DNA of 64,000 nucleotides from JABDMH01 sp965223165 (GTDB taxonomy: Bacteria; Bacteroidota; Bacteroidia; Chitinophagales; Saprospiraceae), in contig CBDCVQ010000009.1 of assembly GCA_965223165.1 (NCBI GenBank), positions 1-64,000 on the forward strand, read 5' to 3'. The notes under the pieces are model-generated. The model made no database searches. It worked only from the letters and a program-made list of their open reading frames with translations, and had not been told where the DNA came from. Every line of letters starts with the position of its first letter. Positions within the stretch are counted from its first letter, which is position 1. Both the position numbers and the translations under genes were made by a program. Positions 9,170-17,246 of the stretch are shown here, in pieces.

Positions 9170-11914
9170 ATGACTGTCAAAGTACTGTTCAGTTGCCTCC
9201 CTCCCCGAACGCTGTTGATGGTCGTCCTATGCCTATGCATCAGGTACGGCCGCAGCCAGGGCATCCTGACGGAGCCGGTCAGCGGGACATTCAACGACAT
9301 TACCATCGTCGAATTTCTTGAGATCCTCGAAAACCGACACGGTGCCAAATTCATCTACCAGCCCACTAAGATTCCCTATTATCAACAGTCCTTCACCTTT
9401 GACCAAGAGCCCCTGTATCGCGCACTCGCAAGATTCTTGGAAGGCAGCAAACTAGACGTCATCAAGTATCAGGATGTCATCGTGCTGGCCGATAAAAATG
9501 TCATCACGCGAGATCAAATTGAGCGACTCCTGGACAAGTGGGAAAGTGGCGAATATCAAAAACCCATTTCAGAGGATCCGGAAGTGCTAGAACTAACCTT
9601 CGGCGACTCGATCGCTAGGCAGACCGGCCATGTCCGCCTGACCGGGAGGGTGGTGGACAAGTATAGTCAATCGCCGATCATCGGTGCCATTATTCAGAAT
9701 CTGCAGAGTGGGCAGGGTACGACGACCGACGAAGATGGGCGCTACGAACTGGAAGCAGCCTCAGGTGTAGCACGGTACCTTGTGAGTTATCTGGGCTATC
9801 AACCCATTGACCTGACTTTAGGGTGGTACGCGGATGGGGAATACGACTTTAAGATGTCTGTCCGGGCCCTCAACCTCAGTGAAGTGGTCGTCGAGGCCAG
9901 TGCCCTGCAGAACAAGGTCGAGGAGGCGCAAATCGGGGTGGAAGCCCTCAACGTCAAGGATATACGGGAGCTGCCATCCTTTCTAGGCGAAGCTGACGTG
10001 ATGAAAAGCATTGAAAATCTGCCCGGGGTCAGTGCTGTGGGTGAAGCCAGTTCCGGCTTTAATGTACGAGGAGGGAATATTGATCAAAACCTGGTGATGC
10101 TGGACGATGCCATGCTGTTTAATGCCAGCCACGCTCTGGGGTTCTTCTCCATCTTCAACGCCGGTGCCGTACGCAATGTGTCCCTCTACAAGGGCAATAT
10201 CCCGGCCCAATACGGGGGGCGATTGTCCTCCGTCTTACAGGTTGAACTAAAGGATGGCAACGATAAGAAATGGCAAGGCCAGGGCGGTGTGGGTGTGGCC
10301 AGTGCTCGATTGGTGATGGATGGACCACTCTCTGAAAAGACCGGAGCGGTCATCGGACTGCGAAGTTCCTACGCAAACTGGCTGTTGCGGCGTGTGAAGA
10401 AATCAAACGTCCAAAACAGCCGGGTCTATTTTGGGGATGCGCTCATCAAACTGACACAGCGACTATCGGATGAACACACACTCACCGCCTCCGGATATCT
10501 CAGTTATGACTACTTCCGGTTTGCTCGCGAATTTGGCTACCATTGGTCCACGAGTTTGGCAAACCTGCGCTGGCGTTATCTGATCAGTAATCAGATGTCC
10601 CTCTCCGCCAGCCTAGTGGCCGGCTATTATGACAGCAACCAATTTGTACCGGAGGGAGACGGGGCTTTTGACCTTTTCAACGGCATTTCTTATCTGAAAG
10701 GCAAAAGCAATCTGAGCTACCAAAATGACCGTCATTTTTTCAATGTGGGGATCGAGGCCATACGATTGAAGATGGACCCAGAGCGAATTGAGCCCTTCAA
10801 TCAGTCTTCCTCTGTGCGTCCGGACGAGGTAGCCAAAGACCAAGGCATTGAGTGGGGCCTATACGCGAATGATGAGTTCAGGATTTCGCCACATCTGTTG
10901 GCATCCGTGGGATTGCGGTTGTCGAACTACATTTCGCAAGGACCCGGCGAAATACGCACCTATGATCCGGACCTCCCCCTTGGCCCCGCATCTATCCTAA
11001 GGACCGAGCGCGTGGGAAACCGGGAAAAGATCGTGTCATATCAGGGGCTTGAGCCACGCCTTTCGTTCAACTGGCTCTGGGATTCTCAGCAATCCTTCAA
11101 GTTTTCCTACAACCATTTGTATCAGTACATACATCTGATCAGCAATACGGCAAGCCCGACGCCGGTAGATATTTGGCAGCTGGCCAATGTGTACCTGGAG
11201 CCACAGAAATCACACAACTACTCGGCCGGCTACTTCCGCGATGCAGGTAACGAGTGGGCATGGTCGCTGGAGGGTTTCTACAAGTCGATCAACGGTATGC
11301 CCCAGTTCAGAGATCTCGCCAGACTCCTGGTCAATGCGCAATTGGAGACCGAAGTTCTTGGTGGCAAGGGCCGTGCCTATGGCTTCGAGCTGGCAGTTGA
11401 GAAAAAGTCAGGCAACTGGCGCGGCACCGTTGCCTACACCTATAGTCGAAGCGAGGCAAAGACCACAGGCACCTTTGCTGAGGATATCATCAATGGCAAC
11501 AATTGGTACCCTTCTCACTTTGATCAGCCACACCAGTTCAGCCTTGCATTGAAGCATTGGATGGATCCTATTCAACAGGTCATTTTTGCATTCACTTTCA
11601 GATCCGGACGACCCATCACCGTGCCCGTAGCTAATTACGAAGTGCAAGACATTTTGGTCACGCACTATTCCGAAAGGAATCAATTTCGTGTGCCGGCCTA
11701 CCATCGTCTGGACTTTGGCTACTCTATCGACAGGAGGCAGGCAAAAATGCGGGGCTTTCGCAGCAGATTGACCCTCTCGGTATATAACCTCTACGGACGA
11801 AGGAATATATATTCGATCTACTTTCGCAATGACAGCAGAGGCATCCAGCGTGCTTATAAGCTTGCCATTCTTGGTTCCGTCTTTCCATCACTCACCTGGA
11901 ATTTCACATTTTGA
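9170..11914 (+). CDS. TonB-dependent receptor with STN-like and carboxypeptidase-like N-terminal domains
   Basis: 914 residues. A signal peptide (to about residue 30) is followed by an STN-like domain (about 35-105, GTFNDITIVEFLEILENRHG). Next come a carboxypeptidase-regulatory-like beta-sandwich (about 150-240, VVDKYSQSPIIGAIIQ), a plug (about 255-390, NLPGVSAVGEASSGFNVRGG) and a 22-strand-type barrel to the C-terminal Phe. The STN domain suggests cross-talk with an anti-sigma factor, but no sigma/FecR pair lies nearby. The gene overlaps the DUF4249 lipoprotein start by 4 bp, a pairing common in Bacteroidota. Substrate is unknown. Confidence 0.94.
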   Translation: MTVKVLFSCLPPRTLLMVVLCLCIRYGRSQGILTEPVSGTFNDITIVEFLEILENRHGAKFIYQPTKIPYYQQSFTFDQEPLYRALARFLEGSKLDVIKYQDVIVLADKNVITRDQIERLLDKWESGEYQKPISEDPEVLELTFGDSIARQTGHVRLTGRVVDKYSQSPIIGAIIQNLQSGQGTTTDEDGRYELEAASGVARYLVSYLGYQPIDLTLGWYADGEYDFKMSVRALNLSEVVVEASALQNKVEEAQIGVEALNVKDIRELPSFLGEADVMKSIENLPGVSAVGEASSGFNVRGGNIDQNLVMLDDAMLFNASHALGFFSIFNAGAVRNVSLYKGNIPAQYGGRLSSVLQVELKDGNDKKWQGQGGVGVASARLVMDGPLSEKTGAVIGLRSSYANWLLRRVKKSNVQNSRVYFGDALIKLTQRLSDEHTLTASGYLSYDYFRFAREFGYHWSTSLANLRWRYLISNQMSLSASLVAGYYDSNQFVPEGDGAFDLFNGISYLKGKSNLSYQNDRHFFNVGIEAIRLKMDPERIEPFNQSSSVRPDEVAKDQGIEWGLYANDEFRISPHLLASVGLRLSNYISQGPGEIRTYDPDLPLGPASILRTERVGNREKIVSYQGLEPRLSFNWLWDSQQSFKFSYNHLYQYIHLISNTASPTPVDIWQLANVYLEPQKSHNYSAGYFRDAGNEWAWSLEGFYKSINGMPQFRDLARLLVNAQLETEVLGGKGRAYGFELAVEKKSGNWRGTVAYTYSRSEAKTTGTFAEDIINGNNWYPSHFDQPHQFSLALKHWMDPIQQVIFAFTFRSGRPITVPVANYEVQDILVTHYSERNQFRVPAYHRLDFGYSIDRRQAKMRGFRSRLTLSVYNLYGRRNIYSIYFRNDSRGIQRAYKLAILGSVFPSLTWNFTF

Positions 11915-12960
11915 AGGGCCTCCTACTGACCATCGCCGGCTGCTTAATCATCGCTTGCGTTGAACAAATAGACTTCGTTGCGCCGGAGGAGATCGGCGTT
12001 CTGGTCGTGGATGGTGAAATCTCCACGCTAGCCGACTCTAATCTTATTCGGCTCATACGAACAGATCGGCTAGGTAGGAGGATATATCCACCGGAGGAGG
12101 GGGCTAGAGTAATTGTGCATGATGACATAGGCGGGGCGGAGGTCTGCCTCGAAACCGAACCGGGCCTATACGTGCATCGTGCACAGAGCGTAACTGTTGC
12201 CGTGGGCCGAAGCTACTACATAGAAATTGAGACCTCCGACAAACGCAAATATCAGTCGAGCTCAGAGAGCGTAATGCTTTCACCCACCATCGACGAGCTC
12301 ACCTTTGAGCCAGTCATCGAAGAAGATCTTGTGGACGAAATCAACTTGCAGCAGAAGCGCTTCTTCAACTTGAATGTGAAGACGACCCTGCCTAACAACA
12401 GCGAAGTCTATCTAATGTGGGAAGTGGATCATGCATTTCTCGTCAGCGAACTGCTCTGCCATCCCTGGGGACAGCCCAAACATTGCTATATAACGCGTGA
12501 GATCAACGACAATCTGGTGCTACTACTGGACGGTAGCCAGCTAAGGCAGGGAGCTACTATCAGCAGACAAGTTGTCCACCAGGAAATTGACTTCGCCTTT
12601 GGTCAGGCCGCCGCCTTCTACGTTACTCAGAAAGCATTGACCAAGGAAGCCTTTGCGTATTGGGCTGACATCGCCGACCTAGTCAACAATGTTGGGTCTA
12701 TCTTTGACGCGCCCCCCAGTGCGATACCGGGCAATTTGAAATCCATTTCTGATCCCAACGAGAGGGTCTTGGGATATTTCAGGGCCGTCGATGCAAAAAG
12801 TAAGCTTGCCCTTGTCAGTAGAGGACAACTGGGTGAAAAGTTTATCCAAAATCCGCTATGTGGTCTGCCTGGTTTGGCACCCCCACAACCCGATCCGGCC
12901 TGCTGTAACTGTCTCCGAATTCCCAATAGCACTATCAAGAAGCCACACTACTGGCCCTAG
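11911..12960 (+). CDS. DUF4249-family lipoprotein
   Basis: 349 residues. TTG is the likely start, overlapping the TonB-receptor stop. A signal sequence with lipobox LIIAC leads to a mature lipoprotein beginning CVEQIDF. The domain pattern LVVDGEISTLADSNLIRLIRT ... GARVIVHDD ... GRSYYIEIETSDKRKY fits DUF4249, whose genes commonly follow this type of TonB receptor. It is presumably a surface or periplasmic partner of the receptor; the role is unknown. The TAG stop (12958-12960) forms part of the terminal repeat of the palindromic element that follows, so the element abuts or entered exactly at the gene end. Confidence 0.88.
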   Translation: MKGLLLTIAGCLIIACVEQIDFVAPEEIGVLVVDGEISTLADSNLIRLIRTDRLGRRIYPPEEGARVIVHDDIGGAEVCLETEPGLYVHRAQSVTVAVGRSYYIEIETSDKRKYQSSSESVMLSPTIDELTFEPVIEEDLVDEINLQQKRFFNLNVKTTLPNNSEVYLMWEVDHAFLVSELLCHPWGQPKHCYITREINDNLVLLLDGSQLRQGATISRQVVHQEIDFAFGQAAAFYVTQKALTKEAFAYWADIADLVNNVGSIFDAPPSAIPGNLKSISDPNERVLGYFRAVDAKSKLALVSRGQLGEKFIQNPLCGLPGLAPPQPDPACCNCLRIPNSTIKKPHYWP

Positions 12961-13120
12961 TAGCGTTTCGCATTAGATATGTTGAATAATTCTAATAGGA
13001 TTTTGTTCGCAGACGAGGCGCGAAACACAGACATAGCCGTAGCTATGGCGAGGCTTTGCAACGAAGTATGCGGACTAAAGACATTAGAATTAACCACAAT
13101 ATTTAATGCGAAACTCTACT
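12959..13120. repeat. Long palindromic element, copy 1 (162 bp)
   Basis: The ends are inverted: AGTAGCGTTTCGCATTA at the left and its near-complement TAATGCGAAACTCTACT at the right. The symmetry continues inward: TAATTCTAAT on the left matches ATTAGAATTA on the right. The apex is a perfect hairpin, CATAGC-CGTA-GCTATG, near 13050. The whole unit could fold into one long imperfect hairpin. It carries no gene. Flanking CTAG tetramers occur at both ends (12957-12960 and 13119-13122). It lies between two convergent genes, so it may also act as a two-way terminator. Confidence 0.8.
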
Positions 13121-13125
13121 AGTCT

Positions 13126-13346
13126 AGTAGAGTTTCGCATCAGATTTGTTGAATAATTCTAATAGGATTTTGTTCGCAGACGAGGCATGACCGAGCGATC
13201 TCGAAGCGTCGAGCATGACAATGCGAGAGGTGAGCGAACCGCGAAAGCGGGTGGGTGGCTAACCGTAGCTATGGCGAGGCTTTGCAACGAAGTATGCGGA
13301 CCAAAGACATTAGCATTAACCACAATATTTAATGCGAAACTCTACT
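13126..13346. repeat. Long palindromic element, copy 2 (221 bp, with ~70-bp insert)
   Basis: This copy has the same terminal arms (AGTAGAGTTTCGCAT at 13126, ATGCGAAACTCTACT ending at 13346) and nearly the same body as copy 1. Near the apex the short copy-1 segment is replaced by a ~70-bp segment (about 13187-13261). That segment contains two small perfect hairpins, CTCGA-AGCG-TCGAG (13200-13213) and CCGC-GAAA-GCGG (13239-13250, a GNRA-type loop). CTAG tetramers flank it at 13124-13127 and 13349-13352. It resembles a MITE/REP-type mobile repeat; no transposase is present in the window. Confidence 0.8.
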
Positions 13347-13349
13347 ACT

Positions 13350-13772
13350 CTAGTTGTCCACAAATCCCTCATCCCAGGTCCGGTTGGGATCGTGATTGCG
13401 TAGGTCCACACCAAAATCCAAAGCCCCTTTCATGGCCATGAGGACGGAGATCCAACCTGCGGACGTCTCCAGATAGTCTTCTTCGGAAACTCCACGATGT
13501 GTCAACAGCAGATCCGTTCCGCCGGCACCATCTGGGCATAGCGAGAAGGTGGCTCGACCACCAAAGTACATGACCTCGTAGCAGTGGTTGTGCTCCCGTC
13601 GCAAGATCGGTCCGACATAGCGCATACCATTGGGAAAGGCGAAGAGTATCCCGTCCTCTGCCTCCTCTGCTTGCTCTGCCCAGAAGCTCTCACGTCCTGC
13701 CGCACTGTCCAGCGTCGCGTATACCCTTTCGGGCGGACTGACCAGGTGCAATTTCCACTCAATATCTTTCAT
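13350..13772 (-). CDS. SRPBCC/START-like (AHSA1-type) domain protein
   Basis: 140 residues from the ATG at 13772 (MKDIEWKLHLVSPPERVYAT); upstream extension in frame is not supported. The pattern of a helix-grip fold is visible: VYATLDSAAGRESFWAEQAEE, GAGGTDLLLTHRG and a C-terminal helix TSAGWISVLMAMKGALDFGVDLRNHD. Such domains bind hydrophobic ligands; function unknown. Its stop codon lies 4 bp from palindromic copy 2. The gene is convergent with the DUF4249 gene and divergent from the M23-like lipoprotein. Confidence 0.85.
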   Translation of the reverse strand: MKDIEWKLHLVSPPERVYATLDSAAGRESFWAEQAEEAEDGILFAFPNGMRYVGPILRREHNHCYEVMYFGGRATFSLCPDGAGGTDLLLTHRGVSEEDYLETSAGWISVLMAMKGALDFGVDLRNHDPNRTWDEGFVDN

Positions 13773-13788
13773 ACAGTAGCCTTTATTG

Positions 13789-13820
13789 CAAACATAATGA
13801 CACCAAGGATCGTTAATCAA
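13789..13820 (-). promoter_or_regulatory. Predicted promoter of the SRPBCC gene (TTG-N21-TATGTTTG)
   Basis: Minus strand: TATGTTTG at 13796..13789 is a perfect TAnnTTTG, with TTG at 13820..13818 located 21 bases upstream. The start codon at 13772 would be ~10 nt from the predicted transcription start. Confidence 0.5.
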
Positions 13821-13836
13821 GGAAATCGCCAGGCTA

Positions 13837-14484
13837 GTGAAATTTCTCCGCATTTTGACCAAAGGAGACCACGATCTCCCGTCCACAGACCGACATTGGA
13901 GCTTTCGACTATTAGCATTGGCGCTCTGCCTGCTCGCTGCCTCCTGCGACAAGGACGATGGCACTCCTCGAATGCTGGACCAGGCGACCTGCGAGGAAGC
14001 GACGTCAGATCTTTATTTTCTACCCTATCCCATTGGGCAGGCCTACACCCTCACCCAGGGTAACTGCGGATCCGAACATATGGATGCGGAGAGGTATGCC
14101 TTTGACTTTGCCATGCCGATCGGTACGATCGTCACCGCAGCCCGGTCGGGTGTAGTGAATCTGGTCGAAGAGGGCTATGCCGACGATGACCATGAATTTG
14201 ACCATGTCAACCAGGTGGTGATCGAGCACGATGACGGTTCCTTTGGCCGCTATCGGCATCTTGCCAACAAGGGCGTACTGGTGGAGGAAGCCCAATTCAT
14301 CCAACGAGGGGATACGATTGCGCTTAGCGGAAACACCGGTTTTTCGCAAAGTCCACATTTGCACTTTGATGTCATCAAGTGCTTCGCCACATGCGCTGAC
14401 TTTCAGACCGTCCCCATCGGCTTTCTCAACGCGGAGCCGCCCGTCGAGCAGGACCAGGTGTCCTATCTGGCCAAGGACTTTTAG
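13837..14484 (+). CDS. M23/LytM-fold lipoprotein, possibly degenerate peptidase
   Basis: 215 residues; signal sequence with lipobox LAASC (Cys37). The LytM-fold core is visible as RYAFDFAMPIGT, GVVNLVEEGYADDDHEFDHVNQ, RYRHL and SPHLHFDV. Active LytM/M23 enzymes use HxxxD and HxH for zinc. The HxH is present, but the first His appears to be Arg (RYAFD in place of HxxxD), so catalysis is in doubt and the protein may bind glycan or act as an adaptor instead. It is a single gene, divergent from the SRPBCC gene. Confidence 0.82.
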   Translation: MKFLRILTKGDHDLPSTDRHWSFRLLALALCLLAASCDKDDGTPRMLDQATCEEATSDLYFLPYPIGQAYTLTQGNCGSEHMDAERYAFDFAMPIGTIVTAARSGVVNLVEEGYADDDHEFDHVNQVVIEHDDGSFGRYRHLANKGVLVEEAQFIQRGDTIALSGNTGFSQSPHLHFDVIKCFATCADFQTVPIGFLNAEPPVEQDQVSYLAKDF

Positions 14485-14708
14485 TAGCAGTCAAGGTGAC
14501 TGCATCAGGCGCGGGTCAGCGATAGTCCATGATTGATGGGGCAGCCGCGTCAGGGATAATGTGTGCATACCTCCTGGATTCCTAAGATTTCACTATAGGA
14601 TCCGCCACCTCAAAATCCGTCGACTGGGCTCAATTTTGCCCCAATGCAAATAGGTAGAAGACGTGAAACTGGTTAACTTAAGGCATCCGTAGCTATGAAA
14701 CGAACCAA

Positions 14709-16490
14709 ATGACCTTCTCGTCTTCTCCCAAGGGTACCAAGGCGACCTGCGGCCGGACAAATAGGTATGTCTGGCCTTTGATCGTGGTGCTGGTCTATGC
14801 GTTGACCCAGTGTCGACCGCCCTTGCCCTCAGGCGATGCTGACAACGGTGGTTTAATCTTGCCGGGTGGATTTGAGGCACTCGTCGTGGCAAAGGAATTG
14901 GGCCGTGCCCGACATTTGGCCGTGAACACCAATGGCGACATCTACGTCAAGCTGCGCTATCCGGACGAGGATGGGGAAAATGTCGCTCTCCGGGACACCG
15001 ACAACGACGGCCGGGCCGACATCATCAAACGTTTTGGCGTCTACGACAAGGATGGTACCTACGGTACGGCCATGCGCATCTATGACGGGTACCTCTACTT
15101 CAGCACCGCTGGCCGAGTGATCCGACATAAACTGAAGAGGGGTCAACTGGTACCCGACAGCGAGCCCGAGGTCATGCTTGTGGATGACTATAAGAATGCG
15201 GAATTTGGCTATGAGCACATCGCCAAACCCATCACCTTTGATGACCAAGGCCATATGTTTGTACCCTTTGGTGCGCCGGGGGATGTCTGCCAAGAGGATA
15301 ATCGCAAGCCGGGCTCACCCGGTCTGATGCCCTGCCCCGAGTTAGAGTGGCATGGTGGCTTGTGGCAGTTTGACGCACACCGCCCCGGACAGACCCAGCA
15401 GGATGGTTATCGCTATGCGACCGGGATACGCAGTATTGTGGGTATGACCTGGAACCCAGCCAACCGGACGATCTATGCCCTGCAGCACGGCAGGGACAAC
15501 CTGCACAGCATGTGGCCGCATCTCTACAGCCGCTGGGAGAGCGCCATGCTACCCTCCGAAGAGTTTTTTATGATCGAGGAGGGAACGGACGCGGGTTGGC
15601 CCTACTACTACTATGATCAGATCCAGGGCAAAAAATTACTAAATCCGGAGTACGGCGGTGATAAGCAGAAGCAAGGAGATGCACTAGACTACGAGCAACC
15701 CATCATCGGATTTCCCGGCCATTGGGCTCCCAATGACATCCTGTTTTACCAGGGAGATCAATTTCCGGAGCGATATCGCGGCGGAGCCTTCATTGCTTTC
15801 CATGGATCCACCATTCGCAATCCTTATCCCCAAGCCGGCTACTTCGTAGCCTTCGTTCCTTTCGAAGGCGGGCAGAAATCCGGGGATTGGGAGGTGTTTG
15901 CCAATGGTTTTGCTCAGTTGGACACCATCTTCAACACGAGCGACGCCAAGCATCGGCCGGTGGGTCTTGCGGAGGGACCGGATGGATCCCTCTATATCAG
16001 TGACAGTCAGGTGGGTACGATTTGGCGCATTGTATTCAAGGGCGATCGAGAGGCATTTGGGGATGCCCAACTTGCCCACATGGAAGAGCAAAAGATGACT
16101 CCCAATGTGAAGACTCCGGATGAAGTGGAGGATGACTTGAGCAAAGGAAGGGAGATATCGGGCTCAAGGGTCTATGAGACGTACTGTCGAGCATGCCATG
16201 CCCGAAATGGCAAGGGGGATGGCACACGCTTTCCTCCGATTGACAGCTCAGAATGGGTCATGGGAGATAAAGAGACCCTGATTCGAATCGTTTTGGAAGG
16301 CCTGGAGGGACCCATCACCGTGCGGGGAGAACAGTTTCTGGGTACCATGCCAGCCATGCCCTATCTCACCGATCAAGAAGTAGCTGAAGTACTGACCTAT
16401 ATCCGTCAGAACTTCAACAATGAAGGGGACGCCGTCAGTGAGGGGGAAGTCTCCTACGTTCGATCCAAGCTCGATCCCGAGCAGATTTAG
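14709..16490 (+). CDS. Sorbosone/glucose-dehydrogenase-like beta-propeller lipoprotein fused to cytochrome c
   Basis: 593 residues. A lipoprotein signal ends at ALTQC (about residue 35). Residues ~45-450 form a six-bladed propeller of the soluble PQQ-glucose/sorbosone dehydrogenase type (GRARHLAVNTNGDIYVKL, ATGIRSIVGMTWNP, HRPVGLAEGPDGSLYISD). Residues ~480-580 form a class I cytochrome c with CRACH as the haem motif and a later Met (MPAMPYL) as the likely axial ligand. A periplasmic or outer-membrane sugar/alcohol dehydrogenase passing electrons to its own haem is likely. It is a paralogue of the gene at 23509, with the same domain order and closely similar blocks such as the FPGHWAPND motif. 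Confidence 0.9.
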   Translation: MTFSSSPKGTKATCGRTNRYVWPLIVVLVYALTQCRPPLPSGDADNGGLILPGGFEALVVAKELGRARHLAVNTNGDIYVKLRYPDEDGENVALRDTDNDGRADIIKRFGVYDKDGTYGTAMRIYDGYLYFSTAGRVIRHKLKRGQLVPDSEPEVMLVDDYKNAEFGYEHIAKPITFDDQGHMFVPFGAPGDVCQEDNRKPGSPGLMPCPELEWHGGLWQFDAHRPGQTQQDGYRYATGIRSIVGMTWNPANRTIYALQHGRDNLHSMWPHLYSRWESAMLPSEEFFMIEEGTDAGWPYYYYDQIQGKKLLNPEYGGDKQKQGDALDYEQPIIGFPGHWAPNDILFYQGDQFPERYRGGAFIAFHGSTIRNPYPQAGYFVAFVPFEGGQKSGDWEVFANGFAQLDTIFNTSDAKHRPVGLAEGPDGSLYISDSQVGTIWRIVFKGDREAFGDAQLAHMEEQKMTPNVKTPDEVEDDLSKGREISGSRVYETYCRACHARNGKGDGTRFPPIDSSEWVMGDKETLIRIVLEGLEGPITVRGEQFLGTMPAMPYLTDQEVAEVLTYIRQNFNNEGDAVSEGEVSYVRSKLDPEQI

Positions 16491-16600
16491 TACGCACTCT
16501 TCAACGGGACTGAGACCAAGGGCCATCCAGCTCTGCCTATGCACGCTACCTGCTCTTTCAGTACACCCTGATGCGGTGAGCATCACATACGTAAATGGCA

Positions 16601-16654
16601 TACCTTTGCATAAAGCGGACCCTCTCCTCCAAGCAATTTAGGAGGCATGCCTCC
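16601..16654 (+). promoter_or_regulatory. TAnnTTTG box and 14-bp perfect palindrome upstream of the GNAT gene
   Basis: TACCTTTG (16601-16608) is a perfect -7 box but no TTG lies 17-23 bases upstream. GGAGGCATGCCTCC (16641-16654) is a perfect palindrome about 65 bp before the GNAT start. It could be an operator or a small hairpin; no T-run follows, so a terminator is unlikely. Confidence 0.3.
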
Positions 16655-16720
16655 GAGCATTCGCCACCCTGCAGGCATCTGCCCAACGCCTTAGAAATCA
16701 TTTCACTAAATCTGCCAGCT

Positions 16721-17221
16721 ATGAAAGTATCTGAAATGGCGAATCAAGCACAGGACAGCCCTGATCTCCACATCGTCTCCTCCGAACTCGACTACGCCGT
16801 GGCCAGGGAGCTCATCGAAGAATATGCCCAGTCCCTCGACTTCAGCTTGGAGTTTCAGAATATCGATGAAGAATTAAGCCATCTCCAACTGTACTATGGA
16901 CCTCCCACAGGTATGCTCATATTGGTGAAGGCCGATGACAAGTTCGTCGGTTGCACCTGTGTCAGAAATCTGGGAGACTTTGTGGCAGAGATCAAGCGGA
17001 TGTACGTAAAACCCACCTATCGTGGCCGGGGTCTGGGACGCAAGATGTTGGATCGTGCCATCGACGGTGCCAAACGAATGGGCTATCGATTCATTCGTTT
17101 GGATACGGTCCCGGATATGGAAAGCGCCATTCAACTCTACCTTTCGGCGGGCTTTTATGAGATCGAGGACTATCGGTACAATCCCATTGCCGGTGCTCGC
17201 TTTATGGAATACAAATTATGA
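16721..17221 (+). CDS. GNAT-family N-acetyltransferase
   Basis: 166 residues from the ATG at 16721; a longer frame from 16595 has no domain content. The acetyl-CoA loop is KRMYVKPTYRGRGLGRKMLD (V-x-x-x-x-R-G-x-G-x motif), followed by the C-terminal YLSAGFYEIEDYRYNPIAGARFMEYKL. This ending (NPIAGARFME) is common in small-molecule GNAT acetyltransferases of Bacteroidota. Substrate unknown. It is convergent with the TPR regulator, 25 bp apart. Confidence 0.92.
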   Translation: MKVSEMANQAQDSPDLHIVSSELDYAVARELIEEYAQSLDFSLEFQNIDEELSHLQLYYGPPTGMLILVKADDKFVGCTCVRNLGDFVAEIKRMYVKPTYRGRGLGRKMLDRAIDGAKRMGYRFIRLDTVPDMESAIQLYLSAGFYEIEDYRYNPIAGARFMEYKL

Positions 17222-17246
17222 CCGAGACGTAGTCCTGTCGCCCGAC

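Noticed and set aside
13187..13441. 84-codon plus-strand frame (MTERSRSVEHDNARGERTAK)
   Set aside because: It lies in palindromic copy 2 and runs antisense into the SRPBCC gene; it has no independent support.
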